A stretch of 58,247 nucleotides of DNA from Marinoscillum furvescens DSM 4134. GTDB taxonomy: Bacteria; Bacteroidota; Bacteroidia; Cytophagales; Cyclobacteriaceae. Shown here piece after piece: positions 1 through 9,055 of this stretch (position 1 is its first letter; every line of letters starts with the position of its first letter). Location: contig NZ_QREG01000029.1 of assembly GCF_003386095.1 (NCBI RefSeq), positions 1-58,247 of the forward strand. Direction: 5' to 3'. Below the pieces are notes generated by a model. It was not told the origin of the DNA. It saw nothing but the letters and a program-made list of their open reading frames with translations, and did not search any database. The position numbers and the translations under genes are program-made.

Positions 1-36
1 CCTTCCTTTTTGCCCCCGTCCCTGCCGAACGGACGG

Positions 37-66
37 CAAAGATAGTAAAGAACTTCTTTCCGCAAA
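37..66 (-). promoter_or_regulatory. Promoter reading leftward out of the window (TTTG-N18-TATCTTTG)
   Basis: On the minus strand TTTG (63-66) is followed after 18 nt by TATCTTTG (37-44), an exact match to the Bacteroidota sigma-A promoter (TTTG / TAnnTTTG). It lies between the purA stop and the window edge, so it should drive a gene to the left of the window. Directly after the expected start site the transcript could fold CCGTCC (from 31-36) with GGACGG (from 16-21), a small GC-rich leader hairpin. Confidence 0.75.
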
Positions 67-81
67 TAGTATCAAGGAAAA

Positions 82-1359
82 TTATTGAGAAATTTTCTCT
101 TTCATCAAAGTTTGGGTGCGATCTGGACCTAGAGAAATGAGACTAATCGGCGTTTGCGTGCTGTTTTCGATGTATTTTACATATTCAGCCAAAGTAGCAG
201 GCAAAGACTCAAAACTTTCAATATTGTTTTCTTTCCAACCTTTGAAGCTATCAAACACCAAATTATTCTCCTGACCGTCCAGATATAGCGGCAACTCCTC
301 GGTAGCCTCATCTCCTACTTTGTAACTATGGCAGATTTTGATCTCGTCCATATCTGCAAGTACGTCTGCTTTCATCATGAAGAGCTGGGTAACTCCATTG
401 AGCATGCAGGTGTACTTCAATGCTGGTAAGTCTAACCAGCCACATCTACGTGGGCGACCTGTGGTGGCTCCAAACTCATTCCCAAGTTTTCGGAGCTCTT
501 CTCCATCATCACCATGTAGCTCTGTAGGGAACGGCCCACTACCGACCCTGGTACAGTATGCTTTGAAGATACCGTAGACTTCTCCGATTTTGCCAGGGGC
601 TACTCCCAGACCTGTGCAGGCACCTGCCGCGATGGTATTACTACTGGTCACATATGGATAACTACCAAAGTCTATGTCTAGCAGTGATCCCTGAGCTCCT
701 TCGGCCAGGACACTCTGCCCATCTACCAAAGCCTGATTTATTAGATACTCCGTGCTCAGGATATCGAACTCTCGAACGGTTTCAATAGCCTCGAAGAACT
801 GCTTTTCTTCTTCTTCCAAAACGGCTTCAAAATTGTATCGCTCGAGTATCTGAAGGTGAAAATCTCTTAGCTGACGATAGCGTTCGTCAAAATCTGGTTC
901 ATTGATATCTCCTATACGGAGGCCCTTGCGTGCGGCCTTATCCTGATAAGTAGGCCCGATCCCCCGCAGTGTGCTACCGATTTTTTTATCCCCTTTGGCT
1001 ATTTCATACGCTTTGTCGAGCATACGATGTGTGGGGATAATCATTTGTGTCTTATTGGAGATTACCAAATGGCGTTTAAGATCGAGGTTGAATGGGGCGA
1101 GTCCCTCGATTTCTTTTTTGAAGGTGATGGGGTCTAGAACGACTCCATTACCGATAACATTCAAAATGCCTTCGTGGAAAATACCTGATGGTATTTGGTG
1201 AAGGACGTGCTTGTGTCCATCGAACTCTAACGTATGTCCTGCATTGGGTCCTCCCTGGAATCTGGCTACCACATTGTATTTGGGTGCCAAAAAGTCCACA
1301 ACTTTTCCTTTACCTTCATCTCCCCATTGAAGGCCTAATAAAATATCTACTGCTGCCAT
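82..1359 (-). CDS. purA: Adenylosuccinate synthetase
   Basis: Catalyses the GTP-dependent joining of IMP and aspartate to adenylosuccinate, the first committed step from IMP to AMP, in the cytosol. The 425 residues match the usual family length. The N-terminal loop GDEGKGK sits at residues 13-19 with catalytic Asp14, and GGPNAGHT carries catalytic His42. The IMP-binding stretch (GSTLRGIGPTYQDKAAR, about 128-144) and the C-terminal GTP-binding part (ISLGPDR) are intact. The ATG lies 5 nt after the stop of the STAS gene, so it is probably the last gene of a fur-STAS-purA transcript. Identification is secure. Confidence 0.98.
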   Translation of the reverse strand: MAAVDILLGLQWGDEGKGKVVDFLAPKYNVVARFQGGPNAGHTLEFDGHKHVLHQIPSGIFHEGILNVIGNGVVLDPITFKKEIEGLAPFNLDLKRHLVISNKTQMIIPTHRMLDKAYEIAKGDKKIGSTLRGIGPTYQDKAARKGLRIGDINEPDFDERYRQLRDFHLQILERYNFEAVLEEEEKQFFEAIETVREFDILSTEYLINQALVDGQSVLAEGAQGSLLDIDFGSYPYVTSSNTIAAGACTGLGVAPGKIGEVYGIFKAYCTRVGSGPFPTELHGDDGEELRKLGNEFGATTGRPRRCGWLDLPALKYTCMLNGVTQLFMMKADVLADMDEIKICHSYKVGDEATEELPLYLDGQENNLVFDSFKGWKENNIESFESLPATLAEYVKYIENSTQTPISLISLGPDRTQTLMKEKISQ

Positions 1360-1364
1360 GAATG

Positions 1365-1706
1365 TTAATTGATTTTGTCGAGAGCTTCCTGCTCTGTATC
1401 GACGATATTAAAAATTGCCTGTAGTTTGGTAATGATTAAAAGCTTTTTGACGTGCTCTGATGGCTTGATCAAAAAAAGCTCTCCTCCTTTATTTCTAAAT
1501 TTTGTCAAAATGGTAATCAATACACCTATACCACTACTGTTGATATAGCGGACATCTGATATATCGATCAAACAATATTTTTTCCCTGAATTGATAGCAT
1601 CATTGACAAGCTCAACGAGTTCTGCTCCGTTGTTTTCGCCAATGAGGTCACCACTAAAGGTAAGCTTGAGCTGATCTGCAGTGGTGGTATGACTATAATT
1701 CATCAT
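1365..1706 (-). CDS. STAS-domain protein, anti-sigma factor antagonist type
   Basis: A 113-residue single STAS domain related to SpoIIAA/RsbV. Such proteins bind anti-sigma or other regulatory kinases and are switched off when a conserved serine is phosphorylated. The segment [10 protein letters not shown] (54-63) matches the phosphoacceptor loop (D/N-S-S-G-x-G), with Ser57/Ser58 as the candidate residue. The ATG overlaps the fur stop by 4 nt (ATGA) and the purA ATG follows 5 nt after its own stop, so translation is likely coupled through all three genes. No RsbW-type kinase or PP2C phosphatase is in the window, so the partner is unknown. The fold assignment is firm; the role in sigma-factor control is inferred from the family. 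Confidence 0.85.
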   Translation of the reverse strand: MMNYSHTTTADQLKLTFSGDLIGENNGAELVELVNDAINSGKKYCLIDISDVRYINSSGIGVLITILTKFRNKGGELFLIKPSEHVKKLLIITKLQAIFNIVDTEQEALDKIN

Positions 1707-2161
1707 TTTTCTTTCGGTTTATTTTCACAGTTTTCCCGCTTGCAGTTAGCGTGTAGGATCAGTGAATGGTGAATGACATCAAACTTGAGTAATTCACCAA
1801 CGGTATTTTGTATGTTTTGGATGCGTGGATCACAAAACTCCATTACTTTATTACAGTCGGTACAGATCAGATGATCGTGCTGTCGGTAGCCATATGCTTT
1901 TTCAAACTGGGCCAGATTTTTTCCGAACTGATGTTTGGTGACAAGGTCGCACTCTACTAACAGGTCGAGTGTATTATAAACTGTAGCCCTGCTCACGCGG
2001 TAGTTTTTATTTTTCATACTAATGTAGAGCGACTCTACATCAAAATGACCATTCCGAGAATATATTTCTTCCAGGATGGCATACCTCTCAGGAGTTTTTC
2101 TCAAACCTCTCTCTTCCAAATACCCGGTAAAAATGTTTTTTACCTCTTCGAATACAATCAC
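1703..2161 (-). CDS. Fur-family metal or peroxide sensing repressor
   Basis: A 152-residue Fur-superfamily regulator. Residues 1-85 form the winged-helix DNA-binding domain ([10 protein letters not shown] at 21-30, [12 protein letters not shown] at 57-68). The C-terminal dimerisation part carries the metal ligands: HDH at 95-97, Cys100/Cys103, and a Cys140/Cys145 pair (CX4C, as in E. coli Fur) for the structural zinc. Whether it senses iron, peroxide, zinc or manganese cannot be read from the sequence. The start is GTG at 2159-2161; no in-frame ATG gives the full first helix. A TATATTTG -7 element lies about 20 nt upstream. It heads an operon with the STAS gene and purA, an unusual partnership for a Fur protein. 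Confidence 0.9.
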   Translation of the reverse strand: MIVFEEVKNIFTGYLEERGLRKTPERYAILEEIYSRNGHFDVESLYISMKNKNYRVSRATVYNTLDLLVECDLVTKHQFGKNLAQFEKAYGYRQHDHLICTDCNKVMEFCDPRIQNIQNTVGELLKFDVIHHSLILHANCKRENCENKPKEK

Positions 2162-2179
2162 GCGTTTTGATGTTTGCTA

Positions 2180-2187
2180 CAAATATA
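2180..2187 (-). promoter_or_regulatory. -7 element TATATTTG upstream of the Fur-family gene
   Basis: Matches TAnnTTTG on the minus strand about 20 nt before the GTG start. No TTTG is found at the expected spacing, so only half of the consensus is visible. It separates the fur-STAS-purA unit from the upstream spoT gene. Confidence 0.5.
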
Positions 2188-2207
2188 GACGAGATATACA
2201 AAAGCTA

Positions 2208-4409
2208 CTAGGTATGGCGGGATACTGATACCACTCCCTGGACTTTCTCCAAATTGCGAATGAGTTGATCTACGTGTTCTGTATCGCTGACATAAAGCTC
2301 TATCTCACCTTCGAAGATCCCTCCTTCCGTGTTGATAGTAATGGAGCGCATGTTTACTTTCAGCTCTCCAGAGATGACACTGGACACGTCGTTGATGAGT
2401 CCTATCCGATCTGTACCAATGATCTTGAGGCCTGCCAGAAACGAATCATCCTGACTGGATGTCCATTTGGCTTTGACTACCCGATAACCATAGTTCGACA
2501 GTAATTCAGCAGCGTTGGGGCAAGTAGTTCGATGAATTTTGATACCATCATTTACGGTCACAAACCCAAACACATCATCTCCTGGGATAGGATTGCAGCA
2601 TTTAGCAAATTTATAATCTACTACATCCATGTCTTCACCAATAAGTAAGAGATCATAGTCATCCTCACGGACTTTTTTGATCTTGGACTGCATGGCTTTT
2701 GGATCACTGACCCTTCGGTACTTGTGTTCTTGCTCCTTCTTTTCGTTAAAGCGCTTGATCTCGCTGTGATCTATTTTGCCTTTACCTATGAGGTAAAACA
2801 GATCTGTGGGTGTCTTTACATTAAAGAACTCTGTAAGCTGTATGAGTGTCTCCTGGCTAAAAGGTACTTTGAGCTGTTTGAGCTTCCGCTGAACCACTTC
2901 TTTACCTTCTGCTGCAAATTGTTTTTTCTCCTCTTTTAGGGAGTCTTTGATTTTTGATTTGGCTTTGGAGGTAACTACATATTTGAGCCAATCTTCATTG
3001 GGTCGCTGTTTTTTGGATGTCAGAATTTCTATCTGATCTCCATTCTTTAATTTGTAATTAAGCGGCACCAGTTTCTGGTTCACCTTCGCCCCGAGGCAGT
3101 GCGCTCCTACCTCTGTATGGATATCAAAGGCAAAGTCGAGTGCGGTGGCTCCATTTGGCAGGGTCACAAGATCTCCTTTAGGTGTAAATGTGAATACTTC
3201 TTCCTGAAATAAATTGGAACGGAAGTCATCTACGAACTCTATAGCAGAAGTGTCGTTTTGTTCCAAAATCTCTCTCACCTTGCCTATCCACATTTCGAGA
3301 CCTTTGTCCGCATCTCCATTTTTACTTTCCTTATACTTCCAGTGAGCTGCATAACCTTTCTCGGCTATTTCGTCCATACGGCGTGTGCGGATCTGAACTT
3401 CTACCCACTGGCCTTTACCGCTCATGACAGTGGTGTGCAGCGACTCATAGCCATTGGCTTTGGGTATGCTTATCCAATCTCTCAGTCGGTCCGGGTTAGG
3501 CTGGTAGTAATCTGTCACTATGGAATACACTTGCCAGCAGGCTGCTTTTTCATTTTCCAGCTCGGTATCAATAATGATGCGAATGGCAAACAAATCGTAG
3601 ACCTCTTCGAATGGCACATTCTGCTTGCGCATCTTATTATGTATGCTGTGGATCGATTTTGGTCTTCCTTTGATTTCACAGGTAAAGTGCTGACCGTTGA
3701 GTTCATCACGAATGGGTTTGATGAAGTTTCGGATAAACTTATTTCGGGCATCACGCGTAGCGTTGATCTTGGAAGCGATATGTGTGTATGAATCCTCCTC
3801 GGTGTATTTGAGGTATAGATCCTCGAGCTCACTTTTAATCGCATACAATCCGAGGCGGTGTGCCAATGGAGCGTATAGATAGATCGTCTCATTGGCTATT
3901 TTCAGCTGCTTGTCACGAGGCATACTTTCAAGCGTACGCATGTTGTGCAACCTGTCTGCCAGCTTTATTAAGATCACCCTTACGTCATCTGAGAGGGTGA
4001 AGAGCATTTTACGGAAATTTTCCGCTTGCTGGGAGCTCCCCTGGTCAAATACTCCTGAAATCTTGGTGAGTCCGTCTATAATGGTAGCCACCTTCTTCCC
4101 ATAGGCACGTTCGATCTCACTGAGCTCTATTTCGGTATCTTCTACTACATCGTGCAATAATGCACATACTATAGAGGTGGTACCCAGTCCGATTTCAGAA
4201 ACACATATCTGTGCAACTTCCAGTGGGTGAAAAATATAAGGTTCCCCTGATTTGCGACGCATGTCTTTATGCGCCTCCATAGACATATAAAATGCCTTTT
4301 TAATTATTTTGGCATCCCCATCCTTAAGAACTGGTTTTGCATGACGCAGTAATCTGCGGTATCTACGAATGATCTCTTTCTTTTCCTCTTCTAAATCAAC
4401 TTCTATCAT
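2208..4409 (-). CDS. Bifunctional (p)ppGpp synthetase/hydrolase, RelA/SpoT (Rel) type
   Basis: Makes and degrades the stringent-response alarmone (p)ppGpp. At 733 residues it has the full long-Rel layout: an HD hydrolase domain with His61, His86-Asp87 and the EDT after it (about 40-190), a synthetase domain (about 230-370; GRPKSIHSIHNKM and KANGYESLHTTV), a TGS domain (about 405-465; FTFTPKGDLVTLPNG) and a C-terminal ACT domain (about 660-733; IGTDRIGLINDVSSVIS). The intact HD residues argue for active hydrolysis as well as synthesis. The ATG at 4407-4409 begins an acidic stretch typical of the family in Bacteroidota. It is transcribed away from the divergent tRNA-Leu gene. No clear promoter was seen in front of it. 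Confidence 0.95.
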   Translation of the reverse strand: MIEVDLEEEKKEIIRRYRRLLRHAKPVLKDGDAKIIKKAFYMSMEAHKDMRRKSGEPYIFHPLEVAQICVSEIGLGTTSIVCALLHDVVEDTEIELSEIERAYGKKVATIIDGLTKISGVFDQGSSQQAENFRKMLFTLSDDVRVILIKLADRLHNMRTLESMPRDKQLKIANETIYLYAPLAHRLGLYAIKSELEDLYLKYTEEDSYTHIASKINATRDARNKFIRNFIKPIRDELNGQHFTCEIKGRPKSIHSIHNKMRKQNVPFEEVYDLFAIRIIIDTELENEKAACWQVYSIVTDYYQPNPDRLRDWISIPKANGYESLHTTVMSGKGQWVEVQIRTRRMDEIAEKGYAAHWKYKESKNGDADKGLEMWIGKVREILEQNDTSAIEFVDDFRSNLFQEEVFTFTPKGDLVTLPNGATALDFAFDIHTEVGAHCLGAKVNQKLVPLNYKLKNGDQIEILTSKKQRPNEDWLKYVVTSKAKSKIKDSLKEEKKQFAAEGKEVVQRKLKQLKVPFSQETLIQLTEFFNVKTPTDLFYLIGKGKIDHSEIKRFNEKKEQEHKYRRVSDPKAMQSKIKKVREDDYDLLLIGEDMDVVDYKFAKCCNPIPGDDVFGFVTVNDGIKIHRTTCPNAAELLSNYGYRVVKAKWTSSQDDSFLAGLKIIGTDRIGLINDVSSVISGELKVNMRSITINTEGGIFEGEIELYVSDTEHVDQLIRNLEKVQGVVSVSRHT

Positions 4410-4435
4410 CTATTTTCAAAAATCTTTTGTGATCT

Positions 4436-4465
4436 TTTGCGAATTTAAACTTTTATATATCTTTG
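4436..4465 (+). promoter_or_regulatory. Promoter of tRNA-Leu (TTTG-N18-TATCTTTG)
   Basis: TTTG at 4436-4439 and TATCTTTG at 4458-4465 are separated by 18 nt, a full match to the Bacteroidota housekeeping promoter. The predicted start lies about 10 nt before the tRNA acceptor stem. Confidence 0.85.
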
Positions 4466-4480
4466 CACCTCCAAAATTTA

Positions 4481-4562
4481 GCGGATGTGGCGAAATTGGT
4501 AGACGCACTAGACTTAGGATCTAGCGCCGCGAGGCATGGGGGTTCGAGTCCCTCCATCCGCA
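4481..4562 (+). tRNA. tRNA-Leu (anticodon UAG)
   Basis: The acceptor stem GCGGATG (4481-4487) pairs with CATCCGC (4555-4561), followed by discriminator A. The D-arm stretch GGTAGACGC is present. The anticodon stem CTAGA/TCTAG encloses the loop CTTAGGA with anticodon TAG. A variable arm and a T-arm with GGTTCGAGTCC follow. The CCA tail is not encoded, so it must be added enzymatically. The gene is monocistronic: its own promoter lies just upstream and a strong terminator starts 10 nt after it. Confidence 0.97.
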
Positions 4563-4571
4563 CTAAAAAAC

Positions 4572-4625
4572 AACCCTCTTCCCCTGCTCTGACCAAGATC
4601 AGAGCGTGTAAGAGGGTTTTTATTT
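4572..4625 (+). terminator. Rho-independent terminator after tRNA-Leu
   Basis: The outer stem AACCCTCTT (4572-4580) pairs with AAGAGGGTT (4610-4618). An inner stem GCTCTGA (4586-4592) pairs with TCAGAGC (4599-4605). A T-rich run follows. It lies between the tRNA and the trigger factor gene. Confidence 0.9.
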
Positions 4626-4648
4626 TATAACCATTAATACTTACCACA

Positions 4649-5971
4649 TTGGAAATCACACTTGACAAAATCGACAAGACCGAAGGCTTAATTAAAGTTA
4701 AATTAAACGAGGATGATTACCAACCAGGTGTAACCCAAAAAGTCAAAGAATACAGCAAGCAGGCCAACATCAAAGGCTTCAGACCTGGAAAGGTACCGGC
4801 AGGTATGATTCGCAAAATGTATGGTAAGTCTATTCTGTTGGAAGAAATCAATCGTCTGGTTTCTGAAAAGCTCAATGGTTTTCTTCGCGAGAGCGATTTG
4901 CAGTTTCTCGGCGAGCCCATGCCGAAAGAAGAGGATTTCGAATCCATCGATTTAGATAATCAAAAGGATTTTGAATTTACCTACAATGTAGGTTTTGCAG
5001 AAGAATTTGATTTAAAGATTGATGACAAACTGAAGGTCGATCGTCATGCTATCAAGATCGATGACAAAGTGATCGATGAAACGGTAGAAAACCTACAGCG
5101 TCAGTTTGGTGATATGGCCACTCCGGATGTGTCTGAAGATAAGGACACGGTGTATGGCGAAATCAAATCCAAAGACGGTGAAATCAACAAAGAAATCAGC
5201 ATTGATCTCAACGATACCGAGAAAGCGGCTACTAAAAAGCTCACTGGAGTGAAAGTGGACGATGAAGTAGAGTTGGACCCTAAAAAACTCTATAAGGATA
5301 GCCACAAGCTTCATCACCAGCTAGACATCTCTCATGAAGAATTTGATGCACTGAAAGGCAAACTTAACTTTACAGTAAAAGGAATCAATCGTCAGATTCC
5401 TGCTGAAATCAATCAGGACCTATTTGACAAGACTTTTGGTGAAGGTACTGTAAAAGACGAAAAGGAGTTTCGCGAAAAAGTAGCCGAGTCTGTAGGACAA
5501 AGCTTCAAAGCAGAAGAAGAGCAATACTTCAACTTCCAAATTCGTGATTTACTTATCGAAAAAGCTAAGATCAATTTACCAGATGAGTTTTTGAAGCGTT
5601 GGTTGATCAAAACCAATGATCAGATCACTGAGGAAGTACTCAAAGAAGAGTATGAGCAGTACTCTAAAGAGCTCAAATGGTCACTTATCCGCAATAAAAT
5701 CGTAAAAGATCAGGACTTCAAAGTAGAAAACGAAGAAGTCATAGAGGAAGCTAAAAACCTGATTCGTCAGCAGTTTGGACAGGCAGGACTAATAGGCCAG
5801 ATGGATGACAAGCTGGATATGTTTGCTCAAAACTACCTACAAGCCGAAAATGGTGAAAACTACATGAAGGTTCATAACCAGGTTCAGAATAATAAAGTGT
5901 TCGATTACCTGAAAGAAACACTGACAGTAAAAGACAAAAAGGTAACAATGGACGAATTCCGTAAGCTTTAA
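4649..5971 (+). CDS. tig: Trigger factor, ribosome-associated chaperone
   Basis: Binds the ribosome near the exit tunnel and shields nascent chains. The N-terminal ribosome-binding domain (1-115) carries the signature GFRPGKVP at 43-50. A divergent central PPIase-like region (about 150-245) is followed by the helical C-terminal chaperone domain. The length of 440 residues is normal. The start is TTG at 4649-4651: the first residues (MEITLDKIDKTEG) match the expected beta strand and no in-frame ATG lies upstream before a stop. It is followed by its own terminator and then by clpP-clpX, the conserved bacterial order tig-clpP-clpX linking folding with proteolysis. Confidence 0.96.
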   Translation: MEITLDKIDKTEGLIKVKLNEDDYQPGVTQKVKEYSKQANIKGFRPGKVPAGMIRKMYGKSILLEEINRLVSEKLNGFLRESDLQFLGEPMPKEEDFESIDLDNQKDFEFTYNVGFAEEFDLKIDDKLKVDRHAIKIDDKVIDETVENLQRQFGDMATPDVSEDKDTVYGEIKSKDGEINKEISIDLNDTEKAATKKLTGVKVDDEVELDPKKLYKDSHKLHHQLDISHEEFDALKGKLNFTVKGINRQIPAEINQDLFDKTFGEGTVKDEKEFREKVAESVGQSFKAEEEQYFNFQIRDLLIEKAKINLPDEFLKRWLIKTNDQITEEVLKEEYEQYSKELKWSLIRNKIVKDQDFKVENEEVIEEAKNLIRQQFGQAGLIGQMDDKLDMFAQNYLQAENGENYMKVHNQVQNNKVFDYLKETLTVKDKKVTMDEFRKL

Positions 5972-6006
5972 CGAAACTTAGTCCAACCAAAACAAGTTTA
6001 AAAAGA

Positions 6007-6034
6007 GTCCTTAGTGCATAGGGACTTTTTTTAT
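6007..6034 (+). terminator. Rho-independent terminator after tig
   Basis: AGTCCTTA (6007-6014) pairs with TAGGGACT (6020-6027), with one G-T pair and the 5-nt loop GTGCA, followed by a run of Ts. The T run merges into the -7 element of clpP. Confidence 0.8.
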
Positions 6035-6040
6035 TTTTGC
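6033..6040 (+). promoter_or_regulatory. -7 element TATTTTTG for clpPX
   Basis: Exact TAnnTTTG match 23 nt before the clpP ATG. No TTTG is visible at -33, where the tig terminator stem sits. It suggests clpPX can be transcribed independently of tig. Confidence 0.55.
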
Positions 6041-6062
6041 TCAGTTAAGCTAAATTGAAATC

Positions 6063-6740
6063 ATGATCAATAAAGACGAATTCAGAAAATTTGCCGTTAA
6101 AGGCCAAGGCATTAGCGGAACAACCTTCGATGCATATACCGACACAGTAGAAAACATGACCCGTGCGGTCATCGAAGAGCGACCTACCAACTTTAGAGAA
6201 ATCGATGTTTTTTCTCGCTTGATAATGGATAGAATCATTTTTCTAGGCATGCAGGTGGAAGAAAACATTGCCAATATTATCACTGCACAGTTACTATTTC
6301 TGGAGTCAGTAGATTCCAAAAAGGACATCCTACTCTATGTCAATAGCCCGGGGGGGTCAGTATATGCAGGTCTGGGCATGTATGACACCATGCAATATGT
6401 AAGTCCGGATGTAGCAACTATCTGTACGGGTATGGCAGCTTCTATGGGTGCTGTGCTCCTGACAGGCGGCGCGAAAGGTAAGCGATCGGCATTGCCACAT
6501 GCGCGAATCATGATTCACCAGCCAAGTGGAGGGATGCAAGGCCAGTCTAGAGATATGGAGATCACCCTAAAGCAAATGCAGGAATTGAGAAAAGACCTGT
6601 ATACGATCATAGCAGACCATTCAGGGCAGTCTTACGAGCAGATAGAAAAAGACTCTGACCGTGACTACTGGATGCGTGCATCGGAAGCCAAGAAATATGG
6701 CCTTATCGATGAAGTATTAGAAAAAAACCCTAAGAAATAA
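6063..6740 (+). CDS. clpP: ATP-dependent Clp protease proteolytic subunit
   Basis: Serine protease that forms the 14-mer proteolytic chamber used by ClpX. The catalytic triad is visible: Ser127 in TGMAASMGA, His152 in [10 protein letters not shown] and Asp201 in SDRDYWM. The 225-residue length includes an N-terminal extension of about 30 residues before the core, plausibly trimmed as a propeptide. The stop TAA overlaps the clpX ATG by one base (TAATG), so the two are translationally coupled. Identification is secure. Confidence 0.98.
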   Translation: MINKDEFRKFAVKGQGISGTTFDAYTDTVENMTRAVIEERPTNFREIDVFSRLIMDRIIFLGMQVEENIANIITAQLLFLESVDSKKDILLYVNSPGGSVYAGLGMYDTMQYVSPDVATICTGMAASMGAVLLTGGAKGKRSALPHARIMIHQPSGGMQGQSRDMEITLKQMQELRKDLYTIIADHSGQSYEQIEKDSDRDYWMRASEAKKYGLIDEVLEKNPKK

Positions 6741-7969
6741 TGGCACAAGTAACTTGTAGCTTTTGTGGGAGAAACAAAAAGGATGTAGACCTGATGATCT
6801 CAGGCATCCACGCACACATATGTGATAAATGTATCTCTCAGGCGCAGCAAATCCTCAATGAGGAGCTGAAAACCAAAAGCACCACCGAAAGTCCGAAATT
6901 TAACCTCATCAAACCTGCGGACATGAAGACGCATCTGGATGAGTTTGTAATCGGTCAGGATGAAGCCAAAAAATACATCTCCGTAGCGGTATACAACCAC
7001 TACAAAAGACTCATGCAAGCTGAGCGCAAGGACGATGTGGTGATTGAAAAATCAAACATCGTGATGGTAGGTCAAACGGGCACGGGTAAAACCTATCTCG
7101 CAAGAACCCTAGCAAAAATCCTACAGGTACCTTTTTGCATAGCAGATGCCACAGTACTCACTGAGGCTGGTTATGTGGGGGAAGATGTGGAAAGTATACT
7201 TACACGTCTGCTCCAGGCGGCAAACTACGAAGTAGAAGCTGCTGAGCGTGGTATTGTGTACATCGATGAGCTGGACAAAATTGCTCGTAAATCAGACAAC
7301 CCATCCATCACACGGGATGTGAGTGGTGAAGGTGTACAGCAGGCATTGCTCAAACTTCTGGAAGGTACCTCTGTAAACGTGCCACCTCAAGGAGGTAGAA
7401 AGCACCCAGACCAAAAAATGATCACAGTGAACACTGAAAACATCTTGTTTATCTGTGGAGGAGCTTTTGACGGAATCGAGCGACACATTGCCAACAGGCT
7501 CAACACACGTCCGATAGGATTTGCAAGCAGCGATGATTTCAGCGCCGAGTCTATAGATAAAGAAAACCTACTGCAGTACATCACTGCTCAGGATTTGAAA
7601 AGCTTTGGGCTCATCCCTGAGTTGATTGGACGTCTGCCGGTACTGACGCACCTCGACCCGCTCAATAGGGCTGCATTAAAAGAGATATTAACCAAGCCTA
7701 AGAACGCCCTGATCAAGCAGTACGAGAAGCTGTTTGACATGGAAGATGTCAAGCTTGTGCTGACGTCCGAAGCATTGGACTACATCGTAGACAAGGCTGT
7801 GGAGTTTAAACTTGGAGCACGAGGACTCAGGTCTATCTGCGAAGCGATCATCACGGATGCGATGTTTGAGATACCTTCAGCGAAGGACATCACAGAGATG
7901 GAAATCACCAAAGATTACGCAGAAGAGAAATTCGAGAAATCTAAGTTTAACAAACTAAGAGCGGCATAG
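6740..7969 (+). CDS. clpX: ATP-dependent Clp protease ATP-binding subunit ClpX
   Basis: AAA+ unfoldase that recognises tagged substrates and feeds them to ClpP. The N-terminal zinc-binding domain has Cys6, Cys9, Cys28 and Cys31. Walker A GQTGTGKT is at 111-118, GYVGEDVE at 144-151, Walker B with IDEL around 175-178. The IGF tripeptide at 259-261 is the ClpP-docking loop. Sensor 2 GARGLRS is near the C-terminus. Its 409 residues are a standard length. The 3' end overlaps the convergent lpxB gene by 15 nt, so there is no room for a terminator between them. Confidence 0.98.
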   Translation: MAQVTCSFCGRNKKDVDLMISGIHAHICDKCISQAQQILNEELKTKSTTESPKFNLIKPADMKTHLDEFVIGQDEAKKYISVAVYNHYKRLMQAERKDDVVIEKSNIVMVGQTGTGKTYLARTLAKILQVPFCIADATVLTEAGYVGEDVESILTRLLQAANYEVEAAERGIVYIDELDKIARKSDNPSITRDVSGEGVQQALLKLLEGTSVNVPPQGGRKHPDQKMITVNTENILFICGGAFDGIERHIANRLNTRPIGFASSDDFSAESIDKENLLQYITAQDLKSFGLIPELIGRLPVLTHLDPLNRAALKEILTKPKNALIKQYEKLFDMEDVKLVLTSEALDYIVDKAVEFKLGARGLRSICEAIITDAMFEIPSAKDITEMEITKDYAEEKFEKSKFNKLRAA

Positions 7970-9055
7970 CGCCAAGATTCGTTCAGCAGCTTCTTTGGAG
8001 GCTTGCTTGCCCGCCAACATTTTACGAATCTCCGAATAACCTTCGGAGATTTTTTTTTGCCTTTTCTCACAATGAAGGAGCTCATCAAGCTCCTGAGCCA
8101 CTACCTCCACATTACACTGCCCTTGTATGCACTCACTCACGACCTTCTCATTCAGTAAAATATTTACCAATGAGATATAAGTAATTTGGAGCATCCACTT
8201 GGCCAGGTAATAATTAACCCAAGAAGTCTGATAAATCACAATCTGTGGTATACCCAGCAGGGCAGCTTCGAGGGTAGCTGTACCTGAGTTGACCACTGCA
8301 GCCCTACTATGCCTCAGCACTTCAGTACTATCGTCCCATTTCAATTGTACGTTAGGAATTTCACTCACGGGGCTGTAAGCGGCTGCCCCCAGATGCGACA
8401 CTGCTGCCAGCTTAAATTGATAATTAGGGTATTTTCTTGCCAGTCCGGCTATTACGGGCACACAAGTTTTAACCTCCTGTATTCGGCTTCCCGGCAGCAC
8501 AGCTATAGGTAAAGGGGAACTTGGAAGTGATTCTTCTTTAACAGGATAGATATGCTCTAACTGCTCAAATGTTGGGTTTCCAATAAAATGGGCTTTTACC
8601 TGATGTTTTCTAAAGTAGCTTTCTTCAAAGGGAAATATACAAAGCACTTCATCTGTGAGCTTTCTAAGGCCAGACAGCCTCCACGCTCCCCAGGCCCATG
8701 TTTTTGGGGGGATATAATAGCACACTTTGATCCCCAGCTTTTTGGCTATCCGGGCTACGCGCATGTTAAATCCAGAGAAATCTACCAAGATTACAACCTC
8801 CGGTCGCAACTCCAATAGCTGCCGCTTACAGGTGCGTAGCAAGGACTTGAACTGAAATAGTTTGCCTAGAATTGCCGAAAACCCCATAACGCCAAAAGCG
8901 TCTTGAGTCTGAAGGATAGTGGTTCCGTCTTTTTTCATAGCCTCTCCTCCCCACCCATATATTTGCACATTCGGCTGAGCAACTTTTATTTGCCTAATGA
9001 TTTGGGAGGCGTGAAGATCTCCTGATTTTTCTCCGGCTATGAAGAAAAGGGTCAT
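7955..9055 (-). CDS. lpxB: Lipid-A-disaccharide synthase
   Basis: Glycosyltransferase (GT19) that joins UDP-2,3-diacylglucosamine and lipid X to the lipid A disaccharide at the inner face of the cytoplasmic membrane. Motifs in order: [13 protein letters not shown] (8-20), GWGGEAM (about 39-45), [11 protein letters not shown] (about 131-141), [11 protein letters not shown] (about 190-200) and [13 protein letters not shown] (about 255-267). The 366-residue length is normal. Its ATG follows the queD stop with no spacer, so queD-lpxB form an operon. Together with lptD at 41.7 kb it shows an outer membrane with lipid A. Confidence 0.96.
   Translation of the reverse strand: MTLFFIAGEKSGDLHASQIIRQIKVAQPNVQIYGWGGEAMKKDGTTILQTQDAFGVMGFSAILGKLFQFKSLLRTCKRQLLELRPEVVILVDFSGFNMRVARIAKKLGIKVCYYIPPKTWAWGAWRLSGLRKLTDEVLCIFPFEESYFRKHQVKAHFIGNPTFEQLEHIYPVKEESLPSSPLPIAVLPGSRIQEVKTCVPVIAGLARKYPNYQFKLAAVSHLGAAAYSPVSEIPNVQLKWDDSTEVLRHSRAAVVNSGTATLEAALLGIPQIVIYQTSWVNYYLAKWMLQITYISLVNILLNEKVVSECIQGQCNVEVVAQELDELLHCEKRQKKISEGYSEIRKMLAGKQASKEAAERILALCRS

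Noticed and set aside
3258-3791. Open frame of 177 codons opposite the spoT gene
   Set aside because: Antisense shadow of a strongly conserved coding sequence; no family-like residues.
4453-4677. Small minus-strand frame covering tRNA-Leu
   Set aside because: Explained by the tRNA gene and its terminator.
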